Shown here in pieces: positions 25,647-35,076 of a stretch of DNA of 64,000 nt. This stretch comes from Psychrobacter immobilis (GTDB taxonomy: Bacteria; Pseudomonadota; Gammaproteobacteria; Pseudomonadales; Moraxellaceae): positions 62,001-126,000 of the forward strand of contig CAJHAA010000010.1 of the NCBI GenBank assembly GCA_904846265.1. The letters are read 5' to 3'. Position 1 is the first letter of the stretch; every line of letters begins with the position of its first letter. Position numbers and translations under genes: made by a program. A model generated the notes under the pieces. It made no database searches, was not told where the DNA came from, and saw nothing but the letters and a program-made list of their open reading frames with translations.

Positions 25647-26697
25647 ACTGTGCCCTCAACTCTACTCATAGCTATCTAAATTTAGAATAATTTTCAGAAA
25701 AAAAAGCTAATAATAAGCAGTATGGTTGCCCAGTATGCATGATTTTTACTGCTTCAATTTTCAATGGTGTACCAATAACAAGGGCATTTTTAACCGTCTA
25801 TAGCCCAATTGTTAAGTTTTATCGCTAATTTCTTAACCACACTTGAATAATCCAAGGAATATCCGCATATTAATATCCGAAGAAAGAATGTCTTGTCATG
25901 AGGCTTCCCATTTATTACAGCTTCCGGTTATGATACTTAAATGAGTATAACCGCCTAAAATCTCACTATGTTGTATAGCTATTGAGGTCATATAGATAGC
26001 GAGGTTTTGGACGGTTTACTAAAAGATACACTATGCGTGATATATTTTCAGCAGCATAGTCTATCTTGATTTGAGTGTCGCGATACTGGGTTAGCAACCG
26101 CTGATTGAGAGAATATTTTAGTAAATTTTCTCTCAATTTTTTATTAATAATGAAAATAGCGACTTGCTTACCCTTATTGCTGGACAAAAAATTAATCACT
26201 GTTGACTCTATTACAAATGATTTAAAGAGGACATGGTCATTAATATCAGCATAGAAAAGCTGAGTGTATAAGCACCCTGCTCATTTTATGTTTTGTCTCA
26301 ATAACTTAGTTCATGACCTTACCTATGTTTAATATATAGTTGTTTTATTCTTAGCCCCATCTACGCATCGATGAAGGAATCATCCGATTTATATCCTTCT
26401 CGGTGCTGTGCGTTCATAATTTTGTATTGATACTTTATATTGATGTTTTGAGAGATTTTTTAGCCCTCTTATGTGATACACCGAATACGCCAGTAGATAA
26501 CCAGCTAATTAAAAACTGCACCGCTACATCTGATAAAAATTCATTAGCGGCACTATTATTAAGCAAGATGACGACGCACTTATCCTATTAAGAAGTGCGT
26601 GGTTGTCTAAAATGCGACATCGATGTATGACTACTTTATAAGCATACATTCATAAGCGTTTTACGGTAAGCAGGATGGCTAAAATCAGGAGACATCC
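25647..26697. other. 1 kb gene-free gap with an isolated terminator
   Basis: No supported protein gene. Frames at 25966-26199 (minus) and 26403-26591 (plus) have no ribosome site or domain. An intrinsic terminator sits alone at 26105-26142. Two further hairpins are CCGCTA (26521-26526) with TAGCGG (26545-26550), and CGCACTT (26575-26581) with AAGTGCG (26593-26599). These lie in the likely leader of the downstream gene. Confidence 0.5.
26105..26142 (+). terminator. Isolated rho-independent terminator
   Basis: TTGAGAGAA (26105-26113) and TTCTCTCAA (26128-26136) form a 9 bp perfect stem with a 14-base loop, then TTTTTT. It is 460 bases after the Nif3 stop codon and 560 before the next gene, too far for ordinary use. 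It may end an unannotated small RNA. Confidence 0.75.
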
Positions 26698-27906
26698 ATG
26701 CAGCGTATTACTTATCGTGTGAAAGTATCTGCGCAAGGGGCTAGACGCCGTATTTCTTATTTACTTCGTCCATCTAAACGCCTACCGAACACTAAAAGTA
26801 ACATCGTTTCATCCGTTACCCCGACGACATCGAGTCGTTTTTCTAGAACCAAAAAGCTGGCGCAAGTTTCTAGTATCGCCCTTCTCTCTTTACCTGCTGA
26901 GAGTCTGACGACGATGCGTGCGCCAGTGCCAGCCTATGATAACGTCATGCTAGAAAGCACGTTAACCATCGCTGCCGTCCCCGGTGACAGCACTTATTTT
27001 GCGACTGACGGTTTTCAACATGGCTTTGGTTTTGATTTGGTACGTACTTATGCTGACGAGCTTGGCGTTGATATCGATCTAAAAGCGTATGCCAATGAAG
27101 AAACTGCCCTAAAGGCGCTGAGATCGGGCGAGGTAGACATGGCATTAACAACGGCCAGTACGCAGTTAAAGAGCAAGTTTAACTTATCGTCTATCAACAT
27201 CAGTTGCGGCTATGACGCCAGCTTAACAAAGAATGGTTTACATCCAAAAGTCAGTTGGACGTTCAATTCATCCAATGACCCATTATCACAAAAAGCCAGT
27301 TACTTTTTATGTGACAGCATTAAGCTGAAAAACACACAAAAACTTGCTGCCTTTTACAATCAAAACTTGCTGAAAGACGCCTATAGCCAAGATCATTTCC
27401 AAAAAACGTTGACCGAAAAACTGCCTGATTATCAATCGTCTTTTGAAGAGCAAGCACGCAATTATAATCATGATTGGGAATTATTGGTGGCCATGGGTTA
27501 TCAAGAGTCACACCTTGATGCCAATGCCGTATCACCGACGGGCGTGCGTGGGCTTATGATGTTGACCAATAATACAGCCAAAGCAATGGGCGTCTCAGAT
27601 CGCGTCGATCCCTACCAAAGTATCGGTGGCGGCGCACGTTATTTAGAGCAAATGAAAGATGACTTTGCTGATGTGCCAAAGACAGATCGTATTTGGTTTG
27701 CGCTGGCAGGCTACAACATGGGACCAAATGCAGTAAAGAGTATTCAGCGTAAACTGCGAGATCAGGGTATTGATGATAAAAGCTGGGCGAACGTTTATGC
27801 GTACTTAGCTGACAATAAAGCTGCCAATAGTCGTTATGGCCAAGCGATGCATTATGTTAGCAATATTAGAAGTTATCTTGAGACTATCAAAACTCAAACC
27901 GTCTAG
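26698..27906 (+). CDS. MltF-like lytic transglycosylase (solute-binding-like plus SLT domain)
   Basis: 402 residues with AGGAGA ahead. The first 85 residues are Arg/Ser-rich with no clean signal peptide, odd for an envelope enzyme. Residues about 95-150 (LTIAAVPGDSTYFATDGFQHGFGFDLVRTYADELGVDIDL, LRSGEVDMALTTAS) match the N-terminal part of family 3 solute-binding domains. The SLT domain follows: WELLVAMGYQESHLDANAVSPTGVRGLMMLTNNTA (catalytic Glu in QESH) and FALAGYNMGPNAV. This is the MltF layout, but the binding domain is shorter than in E. coli MltF. It would cleave peptidoglycan glycan strands to anhydro-muropeptides. A bidirectional terminator follows. Confidence 0.85.
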   Translation: MQRITYRVKVSAQGARRRISYLLRPSKRLPNTKSNIVSSVTPTTSSRFSRTKKLAQVSSIALLSLPAESLTTMRAPVPAYDNVMLESTLTIAAVPGDSTYFATDGFQHGFGFDLVRTYADELGVDIDLKAYANEETALKALRSGEVDMALTTASTQLKSKFNLSSINISCGYDASLTKNGLHPKVSWTFNSSNDPLSQKASYFLCDSIKLKNTQKLAAFYNQNLLKDAYSQDHFQKTLTEKLPDYQSSFEEQARNYNHDWELLVAMGYQESHLDANAVSPTGVRGLMMLTNNTAKAMGVSDRVDPYQSIGGGARYLEQMKDDFADVPKTDRIWFALAGYNMGPNAVKSIQRKLRDQGIDDKSWANVYAYLADNKAANSRYGQAMHYVSNIRSYLETIKTQTV

Positions 27907-27950
27907 TTAATAAGTGCTATTAGATATTTTGAGAATTGAATGTCACAGAT

Positions 27951-27984
27951 AAAAAAAGCTGCTCTTATAAAGAGCAGCTTTTTT
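27951..27984. terminator. Bidirectional rho-independent terminator
   Basis: GCTGCTCTT (27958-27966), loop ATA, AAGAGCAGC (27970-27978), with seven A before and six T after. It lies between two convergent transglycosylase genes. Confidence 0.92.
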
Positions 27985-28045
27985 GTGCAGAATGATCTGT
28001 CTTAATCGTATTTACTTGGCTATTATTTCACTAAGCAACTTACTC

Positions 28046-31045
28046 TTAACGATTAGGTACGGTCAAGCGCTGACCGCGCTGTAGCATCGTATCCGCCGCG
28101 ATATTATTCATTTCAGCCAATTCTTGCGTAGAGACGCCATATTTACGTGCTAAGCCAATCAAACTGTCTCCTGACCCAACGGTGTAGCTCACTGTGAGCT
28201 TTGGTACTTTAAGTGTTTGTCCACGCTGCAACTGGGCATTGGTCGCGAGATCGTTGGTCGCAGCCAAGTCGTCTATCGAAACACCAAATTGACGTGCCAA
28301 AGCAATCAAACCATCACCAGATTTAACTTTATAGCTCTCGGTGTTGCCCAATTTTTTGCCACTGCTCGCTGTGCTAGTCGCGGCAGTGCTACTAGCCGAA
28401 CTACTGCTTGGGTTATTGCTACTAGAGGTCGCTACAACGCTGCCACTGGCAGGAATCGTAATCGTACGACCGAGTATCAAATTAGAGTTGGTTTTCAGGT
28501 TGTTCGCTGTTGCCAAGTCACTAAGACCGATATTATAACGTTGAGCCACGCCTGTTAAAGTATCGCCTGATTTTACTTTATAACTGACAGCTTTATCATT
28601 TAGCTGACGATCAACCAATCCTTTAGACACGGGTACTTTGATGGTTTGACCACGTTGTAAGCGTGCTTTTGCATCAAAGTTGCTATTCACTGCCGCAAGC
28701 TCAGCTGGACTGATACCCACGCTATTGGCAATGCCGATCAAAGTATCGCCAGATTTTACTTTGTAATTGGTGGTCGCCACCGAACTTGAGCTGCTGTTAC
28801 GGCTACTAGAGCTTGAGGTATTTGCTGCATCGAAATCGACACTTGCAGGTACTTTTAAAGTTTGACCAACATATAGTGAGCTTGTAGTGCTCATATTATT
28901 GAGGCTGGCAAGTGTATCAGTTGAAACATTGAACTGACGTGCGAGAGCAATCAAGCCATCGCCCGCTTTTACCTTATAGTTCTTAGTAGCGGTGCTTGAT
29001 TTACTTGGCTTGGTCGAGGGAGCGGCAGGTGTGGTCACTGGCGCAGTTACCTTACCTGGTATCAGCCATAGCTTTTGACCGCGTAGTAAATCCGCTCTAC
29101 TACTCAAATTATTGTAGGTTGCCAACTGAGTCACCGATAGACCAAAGCGGTTAGCAGTACCAATTAGCGTATCGCCACTCTGTACTACATAGCTCTCTGG
29201 TTGGCTTGCCGCGGTATTGTTAGCTGTGCTCAACGGTTCGATAGTTTTTGCATTGTATAAGTACAAGGTACTGCCTGATAGCAGCTTAGAGCTGGCATCT
29301 ATTTGATTCCATTCAGCGATATCGCGCCAACTGACACCCGCACGACTAGCAATATTAGATAAGGTATCGCCACGCTTGACAGTATAAGTGGTACGTGCAC
29401 CTTGGGGTTTTGGCTTGCTTACTGATGTTTTTGCAAAGCTAAGCTTTTTCTCTTCGCCACTGGCTTCTAGAATAGACTGCTGCGTCTGTACTGCGGATAA
29501 ATTAATATTACCATCAGCATTGATTACATTGGTTTCAGGCGTGTTACTACGAATTTGATTGGCAATAAAATCACGCTCTTCTTTGCTCAATGGTGGTTCT
29601 TGGACAATCGTATTGTTCTGTGTAATTTGAGCAGAGGTGGTCGGTAGACTGTTGCTGCTTTTTAGCTCAGCATTGATCTTGTTGGTTTCTGCCGTACTCA
29701 ATGGTGGCTCAGTACGCACCGAGGCATTATTACTGTAGACAGAGCTGCTAGTAGGTGTGGCTGACGGTGATATATAACTGGTCGTTTGCTGCGGCACACT
29801 AGCGCTTGCAGCATAATCAGCCAAGGCGCTACCTGTCGATGGTAATGAAGAGCCAGTATAGGGCTTATTATTATAGCTTGGCGTCGTGGTCGTGCTACTT
29901 GGCGTGCTTGTATTACTCGATGCCAGTATATTACCCGTACCATTGCCTCTCAATGAGCTCAATTTAACGTCGGTATTAAGACTCACATCATTAGGAATAA
30001 TAATACGTTGGGGACCAGAAGAATCAACACGCCCTGACGTTAAGGCCGTATTTAACCTTTCTAATTCGTCGTAGCTCACGCCTGTCATTTGCGCAACTTC
30101 AGCCAAGCTCACGCCATAATTCACTGGCACACTACGGAAATGCTGACGGTTGGCGATGGCTGGCAAGTAGACACCATATTGCTCAGGCTTGGCAACAATT
30201 TCCGCTACCGCCAAGAAACGCGGCACGTAATTCATCGTTTCAGTAGGCAATCTCAGAGACCAATAATCTGTCGGTAAACCCTGAGCTCTATTAGCATCAA
30301 TGGCCTTTTGCACGCGACCAGGACCGGCATTATAAGCGGCCAATGCTAACTCCCAACTGCCAAACTGGTTATGTAGTGCGGTCAAAAAGTCATAAGCGGC
30401 GCGAGTTGATTCGATGACATCACGGCGACCATCATAGGTACTGCTTTGATTCAAACCATAAATACGACCCGTACTTGGAATGAACTGCCATAAGCCTGCT
30501 GCTGCCGCACTACTGGTACCGCTTGGATCGTAAGAGCTCTCAATGACAGGTAACAAAGCCAGCTCTGTCGGGATATTACGACGCTCAGCTTCTCGTACAG
30601 TGTGATAGATATAGCGACTCGCACGTGCAGTTAAACGGTTTAAATAGTCTTGTCGACTGGTAAACCAGCTTTTTTGCCCCTCGATACGTTGATTGTAGGT
30701 CGGCTGACCGCCATTCATACGATAGCCAGCACGTAAGCGACTCCATAAATCACCATACTGCTGAATAGCAAGTTTGTTGCCTTCCACCATAGTCATGTCA
30801 GTGGCTTCGAGTAAATCGGCTAACTCATCCAAACTATCTGCATCTAAATATGCCGTTGAATAGTCCGTACTGCTGCTTGCTGCAGGCGCTTTAGTAGCTG
30901 GGCGTTTAGTAATAACAGATGAGCTATTGGTCGCACCCTTTTTTACCGCTGAGGTATTGCTACAAGCACTAATAAGTAGAGTTGATACCGCAAGCGTCAA
31001 TGGCAACGCAATAAATGAGCGAGATTTTGATAGCACAGTAGACAT
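28046..31045 (-). CDS. mltD: MltD-like lytic transglycosylase with seven LysM domains (lipoprotein)
   Basis: 999 residues, about twice E. coli MltD (452). Lipobox LISAC puts the lipidated Cys at 28. The SLT domain (about 145-300) has the catalytic Glu169 in LLPVIESSYDPSGTSSAAAAGLWQ... and YNAGPGRVQKAI. A degenerate LysM-like block (VNYGVSLAEVAQMTGVSYDELERLN) comes next, then a 200-residue Ser/Thr/Asn-rich linker. Seven clear LysM repeats follow, each starting YxVxxGDxL, separated by Ser-rich linkers. LysM binds GlcNAc of peptidoglycan. It should be an outer-membrane-anchored glycan-strand cleaving enzyme with very strong wall binding. The repeat number is exceptional for the family and may vary between strains. 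Confidence 0.92.
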   Translation of the reverse strand: MSTVLSKSRSFIALPLTLAVSTLLISACSNTSAVKKGATNSSSVITKRPATKAPAASSSTDYSTAYLDADSLDELADLLEATDMTMVEGNKLAIQQYGDLWSRLRAGYRMNGGQPTYNQRIEGQKSWFTSRQDYLNRLTARASRYIYHTVREAERRNIPTELALLPVIESSYDPSGTSSAAAAGLWQFIPSTGRIYGLNQSSTYDGRRDVIESTRAAYDFLTALHNQFGSWELALAAYNAGPGRVQKAIDANRAQGLPTDYWSLRLPTETMNYVPRFLAVAEIVAKPEQYGVYLPAIANRQHFRSVPVNYGVSLAEVAQMTGVSYDELERLNTALTSGRVDSSGPQRIIIPNDVSLNTDVKLSSLRGNGTGNILASSNTSTPSSTTTTPSYNNKPYTGSSLPSTGSALADYAASASVPQQTTSYISPSATPTSSSVYSNNASVRTEPPLSTAETNKINAELKSSNSLPTTSAQITQNNTIVQEPPLSKEERDFIANQIRSNTPETNVINADGNINLSAVQTQQSILEASGEEKKLSFAKTSVSKPKPQGARTTYTVKRGDTLSNIASRAGVSWRDIAEWNQIDASSKLLSGSTLYLYNAKTIEPLSTANNTAASQPESYVVQSGDTLIGTANRFGLSVTQLATYNNLSSRADLLRGQKLWLIPGKVTAPVTTPAAPSTKPSKSSTATKNYKVKAGDGLIALARQFNVSTDTLASLNNMSTTSSLYVGQTLKVPASVDFDAANTSSSSSRNSSSSSVATTNYKVKSGDTLIGIANSVGISPAELAAVNSNFDAKARLQRGQTIKVPVSKGLVDRQLNDKAVSYKVKSGDTLTGVAQRYNIGLSDLATANNLKTNSNLILGRTITIPASGSVVATSSSNNPSSSSASSTAATSTASSGKKLGNTESYKVKSGDGLIALARQFGVSIDDLAATNDLATNAQLQRGQTLKVPKLTVSYTVGSGDSLIGLARKYGVSTQELAEMNNIAADTMLQRGQRLTVPNR

Positions 31046-31387
31046 GATATTGGAAGTTTCCTAACGACAGAAAGTGATAAGATAAAGTTGCTTGCTAGTA
31101 TAGTATGCAATGTGAAGCAAAGACCAGTCTAATATAAAAAGATAATCATCATAAGTTGAGTCAATTTTCAAACCTCTCACGAAATGTAATCAATCATTCA
31201 ACATTGTGAATCTGCATAGTTATTAATGATGGAATGCTTTGCCTTCGAAGAGCCTGATTAATGCACTATCTTTTTTGATCATCCACTGATAAAGACATTT
31301 CTTAATCAATGCTTATCCATTAATACCTAATTGTTGATAATGACTAATTGCTGACTAGCTAGTACTGAGTTATTAGTCGAGTAACGA
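31046..31387. other. Intergenic region upstream of the MltD-like gene
   Basis: 342 bases, AT-rich, no gene. It holds the palindrome ACTAGCTAGT (31354-31363) within wider arms GACTAAT (31342-31348) and ATTAGTC (31372-31378), close after the stop codon of the NTF2-like gene. No T-run follows on the minus strand, so it is not a clear terminator. Confidence 0.45.
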
Positions 31388-31885
31388 TTAATTAATTGTT
31401 ACTTGTGATACGGCACGTAGCAGCACCGCATTACCAGTCGATAACGTCAACGTCACTCTTGAAGTGGTGACAAATGAGACATTTTTACCATCTTTTACCC
31501 AGCTCTCATTGGTCGTTACATTGGCTTTGGCCTGATCGCCCGTAATAACGATGTTATCCACAGAAATATCATAACGATAATTAGAGGTGTTATTCCAACT
31601 ATTTTGCAACAACTTCAAATAAGCATCTTTATCTAAACTGGTAGACTTACCTTTTCTAGATAATGAAATCAGTGCATCGTCAGAGACAAGACGCGCGACC
31701 TGATTGACATTTTGGCTATTCGCTGATGACTTCATTGCGGCTATATAATTCTGCACCAAAGCTTCGGTCATGGCTGCCGCTTGTGCACTGATACTCACAG
31801 TACTTACAACGGCCACTACCGCCGCCACGCTGGCACTTTTTAGCAATAATGCCAAAAGCCCTTTTCCCCATAATCGTTTCATCAT
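31388..31885 (-). CDS. Exported NTF2-like protein
   Basis: 165 residues from the ATG at 31885, preferred over one 11 codons upstream because TAAGGA precedes it. A signal peptide ends near ISAQAAA. The mature protein (ALVQNYIAAMKSSANSQNVNQVARLVSDDALISL...YLKLLQNSW...YRYDISVDNIVITGDQAKANVTTNESWVKDG) has the helix-then-curved-sheet pattern of NTF2-like/DUF4440 folds. No catalytic residues can be named. Probably periplasmic. It lies between the MltD-like and CNNM genes on the same strand, but the gaps are over 340 bases, so it is likely transcribed alone. Confidence 0.7.
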   Translation of the reverse strand: MMKRLWGKGLLALLLKSASVAAVVAVVSTVSISAQAAAMTEALVQNYIAAMKSSANSQNVNQVARLVSDDALISLSRKGKSTSLDKDAYLKLLQNSWNNTSNYRYDISVDNIVITGDQAKANVTTNESWVKDGKNVSFVTTSRVTLTLSTGNAVLLRAVSQVTIN

Positions 31886-32327
31886 AATCCTTAGCAATGC
31901 TGTTATCGTTGTTGCCATCTTTTGATGACTAACGTTTTTTATTGATTAAATATAGTAGTCGTTTATTACTCATTAACATCATGATAAATGAAGCGAGCAC
32001 TGGCTAGCATGTGCCCTCTTCATTTTAATTGTAAAAAATATCTGTTTGATCATCACCTACTTATTAATGATGACAGCGTACTTTTACCATAGAGTGAGAC
32101 TATCATTCAATTCTCACAGCTATGTGACACCCTGTGTAATTATTGCGAATACTAAAATACCAACCATATGGCACAATTATTTCTAAAAATATGAATCACT
32201 GCCCATCGTTATCATAAATACAAAATATACTAACTGAGCCACTTACGCAGTACACGACTCAGTTTTTGCTCCAGTTTTGATTCGCTTTCTGTCAATTTAA
32301 TTTTAATTTAATAAGCCAAACGGAAGC
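31886..32327. other. Intergenic region, no gene seen
   Basis: About 440 AT-rich bases between the CNNM gene stop and the NTF2-like start. A weak hairpin AACTGAG/CTCAGTT near 32230-32270 could end the CNNM transcript. Nothing else stands out. Confidence 0.4.
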
Positions 32328-33611
32328 TTACTTAGCGTCCGTACTATTATCTTCGTATTGTTGTTCATCATCACTAAGCTTCATGCCCAATCGCTCTACT
32401 CGTCTGTCCATCATTTGTCGAGCCAGTGCTTGCATGTCTTCGACGCGGTCTATTTCATCCACAATCTCAAGTCCCAATAGCGTCTCAAACACATCTTCTA
32501 AAGTAACCAAACCTTTGACCTCACCATACTCACCGACTGTAATCGCAATATGAATACGGTTTTTTAGCATCAGCTCTAACAAATCAAACAGTTTCATTTT
32601 TGAAAAAACAAAAGTAATGTCACGTTTGAACTGAGTCAATGGCTTGTGCATCGCATGATTTACTTTTGCTAATAACATGTCGGTTTTTAATACAAAACCT
32701 GTGATGTTATCCAAGTCACCATCATAAATTGGCAGTCGTGAAAACGTCAGTTTTGGGCGATCAACCAACAATTCAGCGACTGTTTTGTTTTCTTCAAACG
32801 CCAGCATCACCGAACGCGGGGTCATGATATCTTCGACTTTAATCGCACCAAATGCCAGTAAATTGCGAATAATGCGCGATTCTAATGGGTCGATTTGTCC
32901 TGACTCTTCACCGATACTGGCAAGTGCCGCAAATTCACGACGACTGAATGCTTGGGGTTCTTTGCCACGTACTAGCAATTTGGTTAACTTTTCTGATATC
33001 CAAATAAGTGGATACAACAGCAGGATAATGCCTCGAACGAAATAAGCGACCATACCGCTTAGTTGACGCCAGTACAGTGTCCCAAGCGTTTTTGGAATAA
33101 TTTCAGATAAAAACAAAATCGCCAAGGTCATAATGGCAGAAAACAGTCCAAACCATGCACTACCAAACACAATCGTGGCTTGGGCACCAGCACCGATAGA
33201 ACCTAATGTATGAGCCACTGTATTCAAAGTCAAAATAGCCGCCAATGACTGATCGATGTTATCAACCTTTAAGCGTCTTAGCATATTTGCTTTTTTCGGA
33301 TTGCTTTCTTGAACATCAGCGATATAAGACGGCGTCATGCTCAGTAATGCAGACTCAGCCAATGAACAGACAAACGAGATACCGATGGCGACAACCACAA
33401 AAAGTATGAGTAATAACACACTGATCGCGGTCGGCTCTGCTAAAGCATCAGCGGCAAAAGCTGGATATGGCAATAGCAGCATCGCCGTCAGCGCTGATAA
33501 CCCAGCAGTTGAATTGGTACGACGAAGACGCTTTGAATAGCGTGATGTCGGAGGAGGTTTAGCAGACGCTTCTTTACAAGCGCGCGGACGACACAAACGA
33601 GGTACAAACAT
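32328..33611 (-). CDS. CNNM/DUF21 membrane protein with CBS pair (hemolysin-like family)
   Basis: 427 residues from the ATG at 33611; a TTG five codons upstream also fits and neither has a good ribosome site. A basic N-terminus leads to a hydrophobic segment ending PAFAADA. The DUF21 part has about four membrane segments (ISVLLLILFVVVAIGISFVCSLAESALLS, GLFSAIMTLAILFLSEIIPKTLG, MVAYFVRGIILLLYPLIWI). A CBS pair follows (VEDIMTPRSVMLAFEENKTVAELL..., ...HIAITVGEYGEVKGLVTLEDVFETLLGLEIVDE). The C-terminal CorC/HlyC domain seems absent. Relatives take part in magnesium or cobalt export and homeostasis; the role is inferred from family only. Confidence 0.87.
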   Translation of the reverse strand: MFVPRLCRPRACKEASAKPPPTSRYSKRLRRTNSTAGLSALTAMLLLPYPAFAADALAEPTAISVLLLILFVVVAIGISFVCSLAESALLSMTPSYIADVQESNPKKANMLRRLKVDNIDQSLAAILTLNTVAHTLGSIGAGAQATIVFGSAWFGLFSAIMTLAILFLSEIIPKTLGTLYWRQLSGMVAYFVRGIILLLYPLIWISEKLTKLLVRGKEPQAFSRREFAALASIGEESGQIDPLESRIIRNLLAFGAIKVEDIMTPRSVMLAFEENKTVAELLVDRPKLTFSRLPIYDGDLDNITGFVLKTDMLLAKVNHAMHKPLTQFKRDITFVFSKMKLFDLLELMLKNRIHIAITVGEYGEVKGLVTLEDVFETLLGLEIVDEIDRVEDMQALARQMMDRRVERLGMKLSDDEQQYEDNSTDAK

Positions 33612-34162
33612 AAAAGTGGTAAACAAGTTAGGTAACCTAAACAGAAAAAAGTAAAAGGGATAATAATATAATGAGCCAACGATACTAAATCATTAACAGC
33701 AAACAACAAAACAAACATGATTAATTAGCTATTAGTTATCTGCTAAAACGATGGTAACTCGCTGCTCAAAACTGATTTAGCAGCAGATAATAGGATCTAT
33801 TATATACTAATAAACCGTGTGCTAAATGCAGGGAATTATTGCCATTTGATAGTAGCATTGATGATGCCATTTCACAATAAGACGCTATTGTTAAGTCTTT
33901 GTTTTTTGGTATCCTTGACCATACCTTTTGCTACGCTACTACTACCTAGCATCCATTCGCTGCTTGAATTTTGTTATACTCTCAGCGCTTTGGCGTCACT
34001 TATATGAGGTGGCAAAAATATCGCCGCAAAAAGTAATGACCGCTAGCATGCCATTACCTTAAGAAAAACATACTCAGCCTATGATTAACAGTTACCAAGT
34101 CTGGGATTTTTTGTTACTATGCGTTTAATTTTATTATTATCTATGACTTACTGAGAGAAATT
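33612..34162. other. Divergent gap before yajC
   Basis: About 550 bases without a supported gene. A 62-codon hydrophobic frame at 33819-34007 has no ribosome site and is not believed. The yajC promoter should lie here. tgt, the usual upstream neighbour of yajC, is absent. Confidence 0.45.
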
Positions 34163-34492
34163 ATGTTGTTATTTATTCAAGCTGCCCATGCTGCACCAGA
34201 AGCTGCTGGTGCGATGTCACTATTTAGTCAAATACTATTGCCTGTTGCTTTTTTTGCGATTTTTTACTTCTTAGTGATTCGTCCACAGTCTAAGCGCACC
34301 AAAGAACATCGTGCCATGGTCAATGCATTGACTGTCGGTAGCGAAATCATTTTTGCTGGTGGTTTGATGGGTCGTATCAAAGCCATTGAAGGTGACTATG
34401 CGGTGGTCAGCCTAAACAATAATACTGATGTCAAAGTACAACGTGCTTCTGTTATTTCAGTGTTACCTGCTGGCACAATCGAAAGCGTTTAA
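34163..34492 (+). CDS. yajC: Sec translocon accessory subunit YajC
   Basis: 109 residues, GAGAGAAATT before the ATG. One membrane segment lies at about 22-40 (ILLPVAFFAIFYFLVIRP), followed by the family block QSKRTKEHRAMVNALTVGSEIIFAGGLMGRI and DYAVVSLNNNTDVKVQRASVISVLP. YajC joins SecD and SecF in the inner-membrane complex that assists SecYEG. A 170 bp mobile-like element separates it from secD, which is usually directly downstream. Confidence 0.95.
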   Translation: MLLFIQAAHAAPEAAGAMSLFSQILLPVAFFAIFYFLVIRPQSKRTKEHRAMVNALTVGSEIIFAGGLMGRIKAIEGDYAVVSLNNNTDVKVQRASVISVLPAGTIESV

Positions 34493-34534
34493 TGATTGAT
34501 TGAAATATTAGTCGCGTTTTATTGATGATTACTA

Positions 34535-34704
34535 GGGCATGTCCTCATTTCAAAAATGGTGGTAAAAATGAGATAAATTGCCGTCAAACAAGGAAAGTAG
34601 CACAAATAATATCGAGATATTAATAAGCTATTTGACGATGTTTGGCAAAATTTAGCCATTTTTAGCCCATTTAGAGGATAATCAATTGAATTGAGGACAC
34701 GCCC
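34535..34704. mobile_element. MITE-like element, copy 1 (170 bp)
   Basis: Begins GGGCATGTCCTCA and ends TTGAGGACACGCCC. These terminal inverted repeats match at 17 of 19 positions. TA flanks both ends (34533-34534, 34705-34706), as a 2 bp target duplication would. It has no coding capacity. Internal blocks AAACAAGGAA and GACGATGTTT-GCAAAATTTAGCC recur in the equally long copy at 51988-52157, in the same order and orientation. It lies between yajC and secD. Confidence 0.85.
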
Positions 34705-35076
34705 TAATCTGTCATTAATAAATATAGTGATTAATACAGTGCCTAAGAATGACCGTACCTTATTTACGGTCATTTTTCGCTATAGAGCAATGATGTAAAA
34801 ACAGTCTCATAGAGTATAGACAATTTATGTTTATGCTTTTGACCATGCCGTCTTTATTGATTTTATCAGTGATATTTTACTGACTATATATTTTTGATGA
34901 CTATATAAAGATACCTCTTTATTATTTGCTCTACTGTTTTACTATCATCGCGGATGATCGCAATGGTGCATGATGACGACTGCTAGATACAGCACTCAAC
35001 CATTGCTATCGCTAACTTCCCATCTGCTAACTTGTGGCCTACGTCGCCAGTCGTTTATCAACCTAAAGAAGTGATT
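34705..35076. other. Gap between the MITE-like element and secD
   Basis: 370 bases with no gene. A short hairpin GACCGTA/TACGGTCA near 34749-34773 followed by TTTTTC may end the yajC transcript, implying secDF use a separate promoter here. Confidence 0.45.

Noticed and set aside
25966..26199. Minus-strand frame covering the isolated terminator
   Set aside because: Low-complexity Ile/Leu/Asn content, no ribosome site; the hairpin explains the sequence better.
26403..26591. 62-codon plus-strand frame in the 1 kb gap
   Set aside because: No ribosome site or domain, and its end overlaps a hairpin.
33819..34007. Small hydrophobic frame upstream of yajC
   Set aside because: Hydrophobicity follows from T-rich DNA; no Shine-Dalgarno and no known neighbour of this kind.
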